In this document: positions 1 to 5,962 of the stretch, piece after piece
Numbering within the stretch: the first letter of the stretch is position 1
Layout of the letters: every line of letters starts with the position of its first letter
Assembly: GCA_903851455.1 (NCBI GenBank)
Contig: CAINOM010000646.1
Location: 1 to 5,962 of the forward strand
From: an uncultured Bacteroidota bacterium
GTDB taxonomy: Bacteria > Bacteroidota > Bacteroidia > Chitinophagales > Chitinophagaceae
Direction: 5' to 3'
Length of the DNA: 5,962 nt
Notes under the pieces: generated by a model
The model's input: only the letters and a program-made list of their open reading frames with translations
Told to the model about the DNA's origin: nothing
The model's database searches: none
Translations under genes and position numbers: made by a program

Positions 1-178
1 GTATCCTGGCTAGGCATTTCGTCCTCATGTTTGAGTTCTATTTTACGGTAAGCCCAGGCGTAGATCAGAGGGAACACCCAAAGGCTGAATATCATAGCGC
101 AAAGTATTCCCCCGATGACCACGCGTGCCAGCGGACGGCTGCTCTCTGAACCAATGCCATGAGATATGGCTGCCGGCA
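1..178. repeat. 3' pump-gene repeat, copy A (partner 5367-5544)
   Basis: Bases 1-178 align without gaps to 5367-5544 with two mismatches (60 against 5426, g/a; 123 against 5489, g/a). Both are third-position and synonymous (Tyr, Arg). Identity breaks sharply at 179: over the next 60 clearly aligned bases (181-240 against 5547-5606) 44 match. The segment encodes the last roughly 59 visible residues of pump copy 1, from PAAISHGIG onward. The left limit is unknown because the window begins inside the repeat. The likely origin is gene conversion between the two pump genes (inference). Confidence 0.95.
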
Positions 179-3173
179 GAAGACCAATCGCGGCCATCAT
201 TGCTGTCATCATTACGGGTCGTATTCTTGAATTGACGCCGAGTTTTATAGAAGTATATAATGAGCTTTGCCCTCCCTTTATGTTTTCGAGGTTCTGTTTA
301 AATACGGTTATCAGCAATACTCCGTCCTGGATACATATCCCAAACAATGCAATAAACCCGATACCAGCTGAGATACTGAAATTGGTTGCAGTGAGGTGAA
401 GCGCAATAATGCCACCCACTATGGCAAATGGAACATTAAGGAAAACCAGCAGTGCGTCTTTGAAGTTCCCAAACATGGTGAACAGCAACAGGAAGATCAG
501 GAGCAGGCTGATGGGTACAACCTGTGCCAGCCGTTTTGTTGCCCGCTGCTGGTTTTCGAAATCGCCCTGCCATGCCATAGAATAGCCGCGCTTCAGTTTC
601 ACTTTTTCATTTACTTTTTTCTGCGCTTCAGCTATAGTACTGCCCATATCGCGGTCTCTTACCGAAAACTTCAACGCGGCATATCGTTCGTTATCATCCC
701 TGAAGATCAGGCATGGCCCCGTTTTCTGGGTTATGGTGGCGAGCTCTTTTATAGGCACCTTTGATCCACTCTGTGTAGGTACAAGCAGATTACCTATATC
801 CTCTGGTGTCCTTCTGAATGCTTCTGGTAAACGTATCCGGATGTCAAACGTCCTTGCCCCTTCGTATAATGTAGAAGCCGCCTGCCCACCGATTGCCATG
901 GCCACTACTGCATTTGCATCGGCAGTAGCAACACCATATAACGCAAGTTTCTGCTGGTCCAGGTTCACATCCAGTTCTGGCTGGCCAATATTATGGATGA
1001 CCCCAAGATCAGATACACCTTGGATATTTTTCAGAATATTATAGACATCAGCCACACGATCTTCCATATAATTCAGTGAGTCGCCATACACCTTCACACA
1101 AATAGACCCCTTTACACCGGAAACAGCTTCTTCTACATTGTCCATTATGGGCTGCGAAAAATTGAGGTCGGCCCCGGGAATAACAGAGAGGCGCTTACTC
1201 ATCTGGTCTATCAGTTCATCTTTGCTGACTTTGGGATTCCAGTCGCTCTCCGGATAAAGCATTACCGAGAACTCATTATTGTAAAACCCGGCCACGTCTG
1301 TGCCATCGTCCGGACGGCCTGTTTGAGATACTGCATATTTCACTTGTGGAAACTCCATCAGTATTTTCCTTACCTGGGTAGAGACTTCCACAGATTTTTC
1401 GAGTGATATACTATACGGTGTCTGTACCCGCAGCCAAATCGAGCCTTCGTTTAGTTCTGGTAAAAATTCAGATCCCAGAAATTTAAAGGAGAACAAACCA
1501 ATAACCATAACTAAAACAGAGACCGGGACAACAATTCGTTTATTTCGGTACGCTTTGGTGAAACCGCTAAGCATAAACGAGGTAAGATGATGCACAAATG
1601 GATTGTGCCGCTCATGCACATTTTTTTTGAGCAGTATGCTGATAAGTACGGGCACCAGTGTAAGTGTGGTGATCAGCGCCCCAAGCAATGCAAAACCAAG
1701 GGTAAAAGCCAGCGGAGAGAACATCTTACCCTCCACCTTCTCAAATGCAAAAATGGGCAAAAGGCCGGTAATGATGATGAGCTTGGCAAAAAAGATCGCC
1801 TTACCCAACAGAGTCCCATTTCTTTTTATCAGCCCGTATTTAGCCAGTTTATTGAACCGCTCCATACCAATATCGTGCGCTTTATGGTCTAATATGACGA
1901 ACATACCCTCCACCATCACCACAGCGCCATCTATGATAATGCCAAAGTCCACCGCGCCCAGAGAAAGCAGGTTTGCTGACATGCCCATCAGGTGCAGGCA
2001 GATAAATGCAAAAAGCAGCGCCAGCGGAATAATGATAGACACAATAAGCGTTGTGCGCCAATTGAACATAAACAATGAAACCAGTAGTGTTACAAGTATG
2101 ATTCCCTCTACAAGGTTATGCGTCACCGTATGTGTTGCATAATCTATGAGGTCCGACCGGTCGTAATAAGGCACTATATGTGTATCGCCCCGCAGGATAG
2201 AATTATTTAGTTTTTTCACTTTCTCTTTAATAGCTGCGACTACCTCACTAGGATTAGCACCTTTGCGCATCACCACGATCGCTTCCACTACATCAGCCTG
2301 ATCGGTAATGGTTCGTTTGCCTGTAGAATCTACCAGTGCATTAGAACGGGCCACCCATCCCAGCCGCGGCACATTGGATATCCTTACTTGTGCCACATCC
2401 TTTATCAGCACAGGTACGCCATTAGTATTGTTGATCACGATGTTGGCAATTTCATTTATATCGTTCAGCAGGCCGATGCCACGAACCACAAATGCCTGGT
2501 TGTTCTGCACAATGATGTCGCCTCCAATATTGATGTTCGTTTTTTGAACGGCGGTAAATACATCAAGCGGAGTGATGTTCAGTGAAGTCAGCTTTTCCGG
2601 GTCTACCTGTATTTCGTATGTTTTGGTCTTGCCGCCAAAGGCAGTTACATCACCCACTCCGGGCACAGACCTGAGCTGCCTGTCCACCACCCAGTCCTGT
2701 ATCGTTTTTAACTCCCGTACATCGCGCACATTGCTTTCCAGAGTATATCGGAAGATCTCGCCCGTAGGTCCCGTAGGTGGCTGAACTGCGGGCTGAACTG
2801 CAGGTGGTAAAGTTGCATTTTGCAGCAAGTTCATAACCTGTTGCCGCGCTTCAGGGTCTTTTACGCCATCGTCAAATATTAACTTGACATAAGACAGGCC
2901 AAAGATACTTGTGCTCCTCAGGCTAACCTTGCGCTGCACTGGATTCATCGCTATTTCCACCGGAATTGTGATGAATTTTTCTACTTCTTCGGCGCTTCGA
3001 CCCGGCCATTGGGTAATGATACTTATTTCAGTATTCGTCACGTCCGGAAATGCCTCGATAGGCATGCTTTTGTAAGTAAGAATCCCGGCCACGACCAATA
3101 TCAGCGAACAAAGTAAAATGAAGTTCGAGTTCTTGAGCGAGAAGCTGATAATGTTTTTAAGCAGTTTGTTCAT
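1..3173 (-). CDS. czcA: Heavy-metal efflux RND transporter, CusA/CzcA (HME) family, copy 1; 3' end cut by window edge
   Basis: Inner-membrane proton/metal antiporter, the motor subunit of a tripartite efflux pump. The frame is open from ATG at 3173 to base 1, giving 1057 residues; by comparison with copy 2 about six more should follow, so the size suits the family (about 1040). TM1 is near residues 17-33, followed by the family motif PIEAFPDV (38-45). The porter contains PTGPTGEIFRY (133-143). TM4 carries the HME acidic triad Asp409, Asp415, Glu422, spaced as CzcA Asp402/Asp408/Glu415, which mark proton-coupled metal pumps. The C-terminal half has GFIALFGICIQDG and PAAISHGIG. By eye, positions matching CusA's copper-binding methionines (M573, M623, M672) are not Met, so a divalent-cation CzcA-like role is more likely than Cu/Ag; the symbol is a family-level label. 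It has its own 96-bp leader with an operator-like array. Asp950 replaces the usual Asn in TM10. No fusion-protein partner is visible. Confidence 0.93.
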   Translation of the reverse strand, partial: MNKLLKNIISFSLKNSNFILLCSLILVVAGILTYKSMPIEAFPDVTNTEISIITQWPGRSAEEVEKFITIPVEIAMNPVQRKVSLRSTSIFGLSYVKLIFDDGVKDPEARQQVMNLLQNATLPPAVQPAVQPPTGPTGEIFRYTLESNVRDVRELKTIQDWVVDRQLRSVPGVGDVTAFGGKTKTYEIQVDPEKLTSLNITPLDVFTAVQKTNINIGGDIIVQNNQAFVVRGIGLLNDINEIANIVINNTNGVPVLIKDVAQVRISNVPRLGWVARSNALVDSTGKRTITDQADVVEAIVVMRKGANPSEVVAAIKEKVKKLNNSILRGDTHIVPYYDRSDLIDYATHTVTHNLVEGIILVTLLVSLFMFNWRTTLIVSIIIPLALLFAFICLHLMGMSANLLSLGAVDFGIIIDGAVVMVEGMFVILDHKAHDIGMERFNKLAKYGLIKRNGTLLGKAIFFAKLIIITGLLPIFAFEKVEGKMFSPLAFTLGFALLGALITTLTLVPVLISILLKKNVHERHNPFVHHLTSFMLSGFTKAYRNKRIVVPVSVLVMVIGLFSFKFLGSEFLPELNEGSIWLRVQTPYSISLEKSVEVSTQVRKILMEFPQVKYAVSQTGRPDDGTDVAGFYNNEFSVMLYPESDWNPKVSKDELIDQMSKRLSVIPGADLNFSQPIMDNVEEAVSGVKGSICVKVYGDSLNYMEDRVADVYNILKNIQGVSDLGVIHNIGQPELDVNLDQQKLALYGVATADANAVVAMAIGGQAASTLYEGARTFDIRIRLPEAFRRTPEDIGNLLVPTQSGSKVPIKELATITQKTGPCLIFRDDNERYAALKFSVRDRDMGSTIAEAQKKVNEKVKLKRGYSMAWQGDFENQQRATKRLAQVVPISLLLIFLLLFTMFGNFKDALLVFLNVPFAIVGGIIALHLTATNFSISAGIGFIALFGICIQDGVLLITVFKQNLENIKGGQSSLYTSIKLGVNSRIRPVMMTAMMAAIGLLPAAISHGIGSESSRPLARVVIGGILCAMIFSLWVFPLIYAWAYRKIELKHEDEMPSQD
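2761..2802. repeat. Two adjacent in-frame tandem microduplications in pump copy 1
   Basis: The 9-base unit cccgtaggt occurs twice in tandem (2761-2769, 2770-2778). It is followed directly by two copies of a 12-base unit, ggctgaactgcg and ggctgaactgca (2779-2790, 2791-2802). Read on the coding strand they give AVQPAVQP then PTGPTG, a proline-rich stretch in the porter domain just before GEIFRY. Both keep the frame. The PTGPTGE segment is expected of this subfamily, so this may be ancestral rather than a recent expansion. Confidence 0.6.
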
Positions 3174-3180
3174 TGCAGAT

Positions 3181-3218
3181 TTCTTTTGCGCTTATCAAAT
3201 GAAGATTGGCGCAAAGAA
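3181..3218. promoter_or_regulatory. Inverted repeat in the leader of pump copy 1
   Basis: The left arm TTTGCGC (3185-3191) and right arm GCGCAAA (3209-3215) are perfect 7-bp complements separated by 17 bases. Allowing one bulged T, the arms extend to ttcttttgcgc (3181-3191) and gcgcaaagaa (3209-3218). The repeat encloses the putative -7 element and sits 8 bases ahead of the start codon. It could be a second protein-binding site or a leader hairpin. It is not terminator-like, since the loop is long and it lies immediately upstream of a gene. Confidence 0.4.
3196..3203 (-). promoter_or_regulatory. Candidate -7 promoter element for pump copy 1
   Basis: The minus strand reads TTCATTTG, a 5-of-6 match to the Bacteroidota -7 consensus TAnnTTTG at its defined bases. 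A start site about seven bases downstream would leave a leader of roughly 15-20 bases before the ATG at 3173. No TTTG-like -33 element stands at the expected distance: the sequence there is GGGG on the coding strand. That would suit a promoter needing an activator bound at the upstream array (3230-3269). Weak motif; low confidence. Confidence 0.3.
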
Positions 3219-3229
3219 ACTTCCCCGGT

Positions 3230-3269
3230 ATTGGAACGGGATTAGAACAACATTAGAATACGATTAGAA
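3230..3269 (-). promoter_or_regulatory. Four-site direct-repeat operator, 11-bp period, probable response-regulator binding site
   Basis: On the minus strand, immediately after the kinase TGA, TTCTAAT occurs at 3269-3263, 3258-3252 and 3247-3241, then TTCCAAT at 3236-3230. Each is separated by four unconserved bases, an exact 11-bp period. OmpR-family regulators typically bind direct repeats spaced about one helical turn apart, so all four sites would face the same side of the DNA. The array ends 56 bp ahead of the start of pump copy 1 and about 26 bp upstream of the candidate -7 element, a position fit for activation. The link to the adjacent regulator is inference. Confidence 0.7.
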
Positions 3270-4634
3270 TCAGGCAGTTTGCTTAAAAACTATGTTAAAT
3301 ATGCTGCCTGCGCCGGGTGTTGATTGTACTGTTATCATGCCCCCCAAAAGTTCGATGATTTTTTTCGCGATATACAATCCTACACCATGCCCCTCATAAT
3401 GGCCGGAACCCGAACTGCGGAAAAATGGCTCAAATATATTTCGCAGATTGCCGGCTTCTATACCTATCCCTCTATCCGCGATCCGGATAGCGATCGAATC
3501 ATTTGTAAAATGCAGGCTGCACAAAACCGGTTGGCCACCGGAGAACTTCACTCCATTCTGAATGATATTGGTGACAACATGGGTAAGCAGCGTCTTATTT
3601 GTTTTGACGTAAAGCCGGTTCTCATCAACAGGCAACTCATCCAGTTGAATATCGATAATTGCACCACCCGGCTGCTTGCTGACGAGTTCTCTGACTTCCC
3701 ACAATAATTCATCGAACCTCACCGGCACCGCTGCCTGCATAGCGATATTATTTTCGGCTGTTGCCAACATCAGGAAATTCCTGATAATGCTGTGCAGTCG
3801 TTCAGCCTCAGCCAGCGCAGAATAGAGAGACTGCTTATATTCGGTCGCTGTGCGATCCCGGCTAACAGCTACCTCGATCTCGCCAATCATGTTAGTTACA
3901 GGAGTTTTTAACTCATGAGACGCATTGGCTACAAACATCTTTTGAAGGCCAAATGATTTTTCAAGCCGCTCCAGCAGGCTGTTAAAATTCGCGGCAAGCT
4001 GGCCAAGTTCATCTTTTTCACTGTTGGTATCTACCCGCAAATGCAGATCAGTCGCCGAAATTTTTTGAACCTGTGCATTTACCAATTGTACTGGTAGCAG
4101 CGCTCTTTGGGCAAACCACCGGCCTGCAGCAAATTGTATGAGTATCTGTATCCCAAATAAAGCAGCCATTATTTCCAGCAGGTTTTTCCTTTGTTTCTGT
4201 CCGTCAACATCAACGGCCGAAGCAAGAATGACGAAATTCCCCTGGTTATCCTCATAGTATATACCAACAATTTGCTTGTCCTTTTCCCGATATGACAAGT
4301 ATTTCTTCTGCCTTACTTCGTCAATAATGTTCCTGTTCCAGTTCCTTGCCGTATCCTTCGCAAAGGATTGCTGGTCTGTACTGTCGTACATTCTGATTAT
4401 CTCCTCTGGTAAAGTGACGACGAACTTTTCCTTAATCTTTTGCAGGGACGATGTGGATATTTCATCCGCCTCGAGGTACAATTGCGCCGCTACGATGGTT
4501 CTTTCATGAAGTGAACGGTAAAAGTTACTTCTCGTTAGATTGGAAAAAAGGAGATAAATAAAAACCATGATCACCAGCATCAGCAGTGAGCTCGTGATGG
4601 TAAAATACAACGACAATTTATTCCTTATCTGCAT
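3270..4634 (-). CDS. Sensor histidine kinase, HAMP-HisKA-HATPase (CusS/CzcS-like)
   Basis: Membrane sensor kinase of 454 residues that should phosphorylate the regulator encoded just upstream. TM1 is about residues 9-30, an extracytoplasmic sensor region about 31-150, and TM2 about 151-170. A HAMP linker follows (about 171-225, with Pro181 and DELG at 208-211). The HisKA domain has ASHELKTP with phospho-acceptor His240. The ATPase domain has the N-box NIIQNGVKFS (Asn356, Asn360), G1 DRGIGI (387-392), F-box FEPFF (401-405) and G2 GHGVGL (415-420), so the kinase looks intact. The start is 3 bp after the regulator stop, indicating translational coupling; GAGGGAA lies a few bases upstream, inside the regulator's last codons. 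The sensor region has no Cys and a single His (His43), so the ligand cannot be read from it. The heavy-metal assignment comes from the neighbouring pumps. Confidence 0.93.
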   Translation of the reverse strand: MQIRNKLSLYFTITSSLLMLVIMVFIYLLFSNLTRSNFYRSLHERTIVAAQLYLEADEISTSSLQKIKEKFVVTLPEEIIRMYDSTDQQSFAKDTARNWNRNIIDEVRQKKYLSYREKDKQIVGIYYEDNQGNFVILASAVDVDGQKQRKNLLEIMAALFGIQILIQFAAGRWFAQRALLPVQLVNAQVQKISATDLHLRVDTNSEKDELGQLAANFNSLLERLEKSFGLQKMFVANASHELKTPVTNMIGEIEVAVSRDRTATEYKQSLYSALAEAERLHSIIRNFLMLATAENNIAMQAAVPVRFDELLWEVRELVSKQPGGAIIDIQLDELPVDENRLYVKTNKTLLTHVVTNIIQNGVKFSGGQPVLCSLHFTNDSIAIRIADRGIGIEAGNLRNIFEPFFRSSGSGHYEGHGVGLYIAKKIIELLGGMITVQSTPGAGSIFNIVFKQTA

Positions 4635-4637
4635 AGG

Positions 4638-5315
4638 CTATGGTTCCCTCATGATGTAGCCCATACCCACCATGGTATGAATCAATTTTGATGAGAAGCC
4701 TTTTTCTATTTTATTCCGCAAGTAGTTTATGTACACATCTATCACATTGCTCCCTGCGTCAAACTCATATCCCCATATCTGCTCTGCAATGTTACTACGG
4801 GAAAGTACACGGTTTTTGTTCCGCATGAATAACTCCAGTAGTGCATATTCTCTGGCAGTAAGTACGATTTCCTTATCATCCCGCCTTGCAAATTTTCTGT
4901 TACGGTCCAGCATCAGATCTGCTACCTGTAGTGCATCGCTGGCAGGTTGCTGCTGCAGGCTGCGGCGTGTAAGTGCTTCTATTCTCGCAAGGAATTCCTT
5001 AAAGTGAAACGGTTTGACCAGATAATCATCCGCACCCTGCCGCAGGCCGCTAACTTTATCGTCAAGTGTGCCAAGCGCAGTGAGCATTAATATCGGTGTA
5101 TTTATGCCTGACAGGCGTATCTGTTTGCATATTTCCAACCCATTAACAAACGGCAGCATTATATCCAGCACGATCAGTTCATACTCGCCCTGCAGCACCA
5201 TATTCAGGCCTAACTTTCCATCATAGGCAATGGTAAGTTCGTAGCCGTTTTCATTCAGGCCTTTCTGAATAAATGCTGCTATTTTCGGTTCATCTTCTAT
5301 CAGGAGTAACTGCAT
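4638..5315 (-). CDS. OmpR/PhoB-family response regulator (CusR/CzcR-like)
   Basis: DNA-binding transcription regulator of 225 residues, the normal family length. The receiver domain (about 1-118) has the acidic pair Glu7-Asp8, phospho-acceptor Asp51 in VLDIMLP, Thr79 and Lys101 in DDYLVKPF, so all switch residues are present. The winged-helix output domain (about 128-223) has LTAREYALL, the recognition helix near 189-204 (SNVIDVYINYLRNKIE) and the wing ending in GMGYIMREP. The start ATG follows an A/T-rich run without a Shine-Dalgarno sequence. The gene lies 32 bp after the stop of pump copy 2 and 3 bp before the kinase, so a single transcript of pump 2, regulator and kinase is likely. The probable target is the 11-bp direct-repeat array at 3230-3269 (inference). 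The metal specificity is not readable from the sequence. Confidence 0.94.
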   Translation of the reverse strand: MQLLLIEDEPKIAAFIQKGLNENGYELTIAYDGKLGLNMVLQGEYELIVLDIMLPFVNGLEICKQIRLSGINTPILMLTALGTLDDKVSGLRQGADDYLVKPFHFKEFLARIEALTRRSLQQQPASDALQVADLMLDRNRKFARRDDKEIVLTAREYALLELFMRNKNRVLSRSNIAEQIWGYEFDAGSNVIDVYINYLRNKIEKGFSSKLIHTMVGMGYIMREP

Positions 5316-5347
5316 AAAAATCCGGGTCGCTTTGCGTCACGAACATG

Positions 5348-5962
5348 CTATGATAATTCATCTGGCGTATCCTGGCTAGGCATTTCGTCCTCATGTTTGA
5401 GTTCTATTTTACGGTAAGCCCAGGCATAGATCAGAGGGAACACCCAAAGGCTGAATATCATAGCGCAAAGTATTCCCCCGATGACCACACGTGCCAGCGG
5501 ACGGCTGCTCTCTGAACCAATGCCATGAGATATGGCTGCCGGCACGAGCCCTATCGCTGCCATCATAGCAGTCATCACCACCGGTCTTATCTTGGCATTT
5601 ACCCCCTGCTTTATTGAAGAATAAAGGGAACCCTGGCCTCCCTTGATCTTTTCCAGGTTTTGCTTAAACACAATGATGAGCAAAACACCGTTTTGTATGC
5701 ATATGCCAAACAAAGCGATAAAACCTATACCTGCAGAGATATTGAAATTAGTACCGGTCATGAGCAGTGTGGCAATACCGCCAACTATGGCGAAAGGCAC
5801 ATTAAGGAAGACCAGCAGCGCATCTTTAAAGTTACCAAACATAGTAACCAGTAGAAGCAGAATGAGCAGCAGGCTTATAGGTACTACCTGTGCAAGACGT
5901 TTGGTGGCACGCTGCTGGTTTTCAAAGTCACCCTGCCACGCCATTGTATAGCCACGTTTTAA
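5348..5962 (-). CDS. czcA: Heavy-metal efflux RND transporter, CusA/CzcA family, copy 2; C-terminal part only
   Basis: C-terminal 204 codons of a second RND pump, open at the window's right edge and ending at TAG (5348-5350). The Met at 5944 is internal, since the frame continues upstream through LKRGYT and copy 1 has the matching residues. It covers the end of the second porter lobe (MAWQGDFENQQRATKRLAQ) and the last transmembrane segments, with GFIALFGICIQNG and PAAISHGIG. It ends in the hydrophilic tail HEDEMPSQDTPDELS. Against copy 1 the protein is highly similar: DNA identity is about 73-80% in sampled stretches upstream of 5544 and 99% downstream. It keeps the usual TM10 Asn where copy 1 has Asp. 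TM4 lies outside the window, so metal class cannot be checked; the symbol is a family-level label. The gene is followed at 32 bp by the regulator gene, with no terminator-like hairpin between. Confidence 0.92.
   Translation of the reverse strand, partial: LKRGYTMAWQGDFENQQRATKRLAQVVPISLLLILLLLVTMFGNFKDALLVFLNVPFAIVGGIATLLMTGTNFNISAGIGFIALFGICIQNGVLLIIVFKQNLEKIKGGQGSLYSSIKQGVNAKIRPVVMTAMMAAIGLVPAAISHGIGSESSRPLARVVIGGILCAMIFSLWVFPLIYAWAYRKIELKHEDEMPSQDTPDELS
5367..5544. repeat. 3' pump-gene repeat, copy B (partner 1-178)
   Basis: This matches 1-178 at 176 of 178 positions with no gaps. It covers the C-terminal coding part of pump copy 2 up to the codon where copy 1 has Leu999 and this copy has Val. 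Here the sequence past the partner's visible end can be read: four more complete codons and part of two others, then TAG, then the 32-bp spacer to the regulator. Whether the identity continues into that spacer cannot be told from this window. Confidence 0.95.

Noticed and set aside
2340..2346. An extra ATTAGAA copy inside pump copy 1
   Set aside because: It is a single unit with no neighbours at 11-bp spacing, within coding sequence (ARSNAL); a chance match to a 7-mer.
166..2784. Several plus-strand open frames (for example 166-399, 396-764, 1603-2142, 2308-2547)
   Set aside because: They lie antisense to the continuous pump copy 1 frame, have no recognisable domains, and their composition (Ser/Thr/Ile-rich, odd Cys and Trp) is that of reverse-strand shadows.
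5316..5347. Separate promoter or terminator between pump copy 2 and the regulator
   Set aside because: The 32-bp spacer has no stem-loop with a T-run that I can form and no TTTG/TAnnTTTG pair; read-through is simpler.
5942..5944. ATG at 5944 as the start of a small 198-residue protein
   Set aside because: The frame stays open upstream to the window edge and encodes residues matching copy 1 (LKRGY before MAWQGD), so this Met is internal to a full-length pump.
3324..5951. Plus-strand open frames opposite the kinase, the regulator and pump copy 2 (3324-3707, 4276-4509, 4729-5007, 5643-5951)
   Set aside because: They are antisense to genes with complete, motif-verified domains. The 5643-5951 frame resembles the one at 166-399 only because both mirror the paralogous pump sequence.
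1..5962. CRISPR array, tRNA/rRNA gene, insertion sequence or phage-defence system
   Set aside because: No spaced identical repeats of CRISPR type, no tRNA-like cloverleaf, no transposase or terminal inverted repeats. Nearly the whole window is accounted for by four genes of known families.

Overview
The window reads as a heavy-metal efflux and sensing locus from a member of the Bacteroidota, possibly the Chitinophagaceae. The phylum call rests on three things: the flavour of the proteins (a Bacteroidota-style CusA/CzcA pump and an OmpR/HisKA two-component pair), weak or absent Shine-Dalgarno sequences at the starts, and a sequence resembling the phylum's -7 element (TAnnTTTG) ahead of one gene. 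The genus cannot be fixed from this window.

All genes lie on the minus strand, so transcription runs from high to low coordinates. In that order they are: the C-terminal 204 codons of an RND heavy-metal pump (copy 2, 5962-5348, start outside the window); after 32 bp an OmpR-type response regulator (5315-4638); after 3 bp its histidine kinase (4634-3270); after a 96-bp regulatory gap a second, nearly complete RND pump (copy 1, 3173-1), whose last few codons fall outside the window. Nothing on the plus strand looks real. There is no gene-free stretch over 300 bases; the longest gap is 3174-3269.

How they fit together (inference): the kinase senses an envelope or metal signal and phosphorylates Asp51 of the regulator. 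The regulator would then bind the four TTCTAAT/TTCCAAT half-sites, spaced exactly 11 bp apart, immediately after the kinase stop codon, and switch on pump copy 1. Copy 2, the regulator and the kinase are packed closely enough to be one transcript. No membrane-fusion protein or outer-membrane channel is present in the window, so both pumps must find these partners elsewhere.

The most notable observations are: (1) the exact 11-bp-period operator-like array; (2) a 178-bp 3' segment shared by the two pump genes with only two synonymous differences, ending abruptly in sequence about 73-80% identical, which suggests gene conversion; (3) an Asp in copy 1 where copy 2 has Asn, in the transmembrane segment corresponding to RND TM10; and (4) an inverted repeat that brackets the putative -7 element of copy 1. 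These are variations on a known type of system. I see no wholly new system here.
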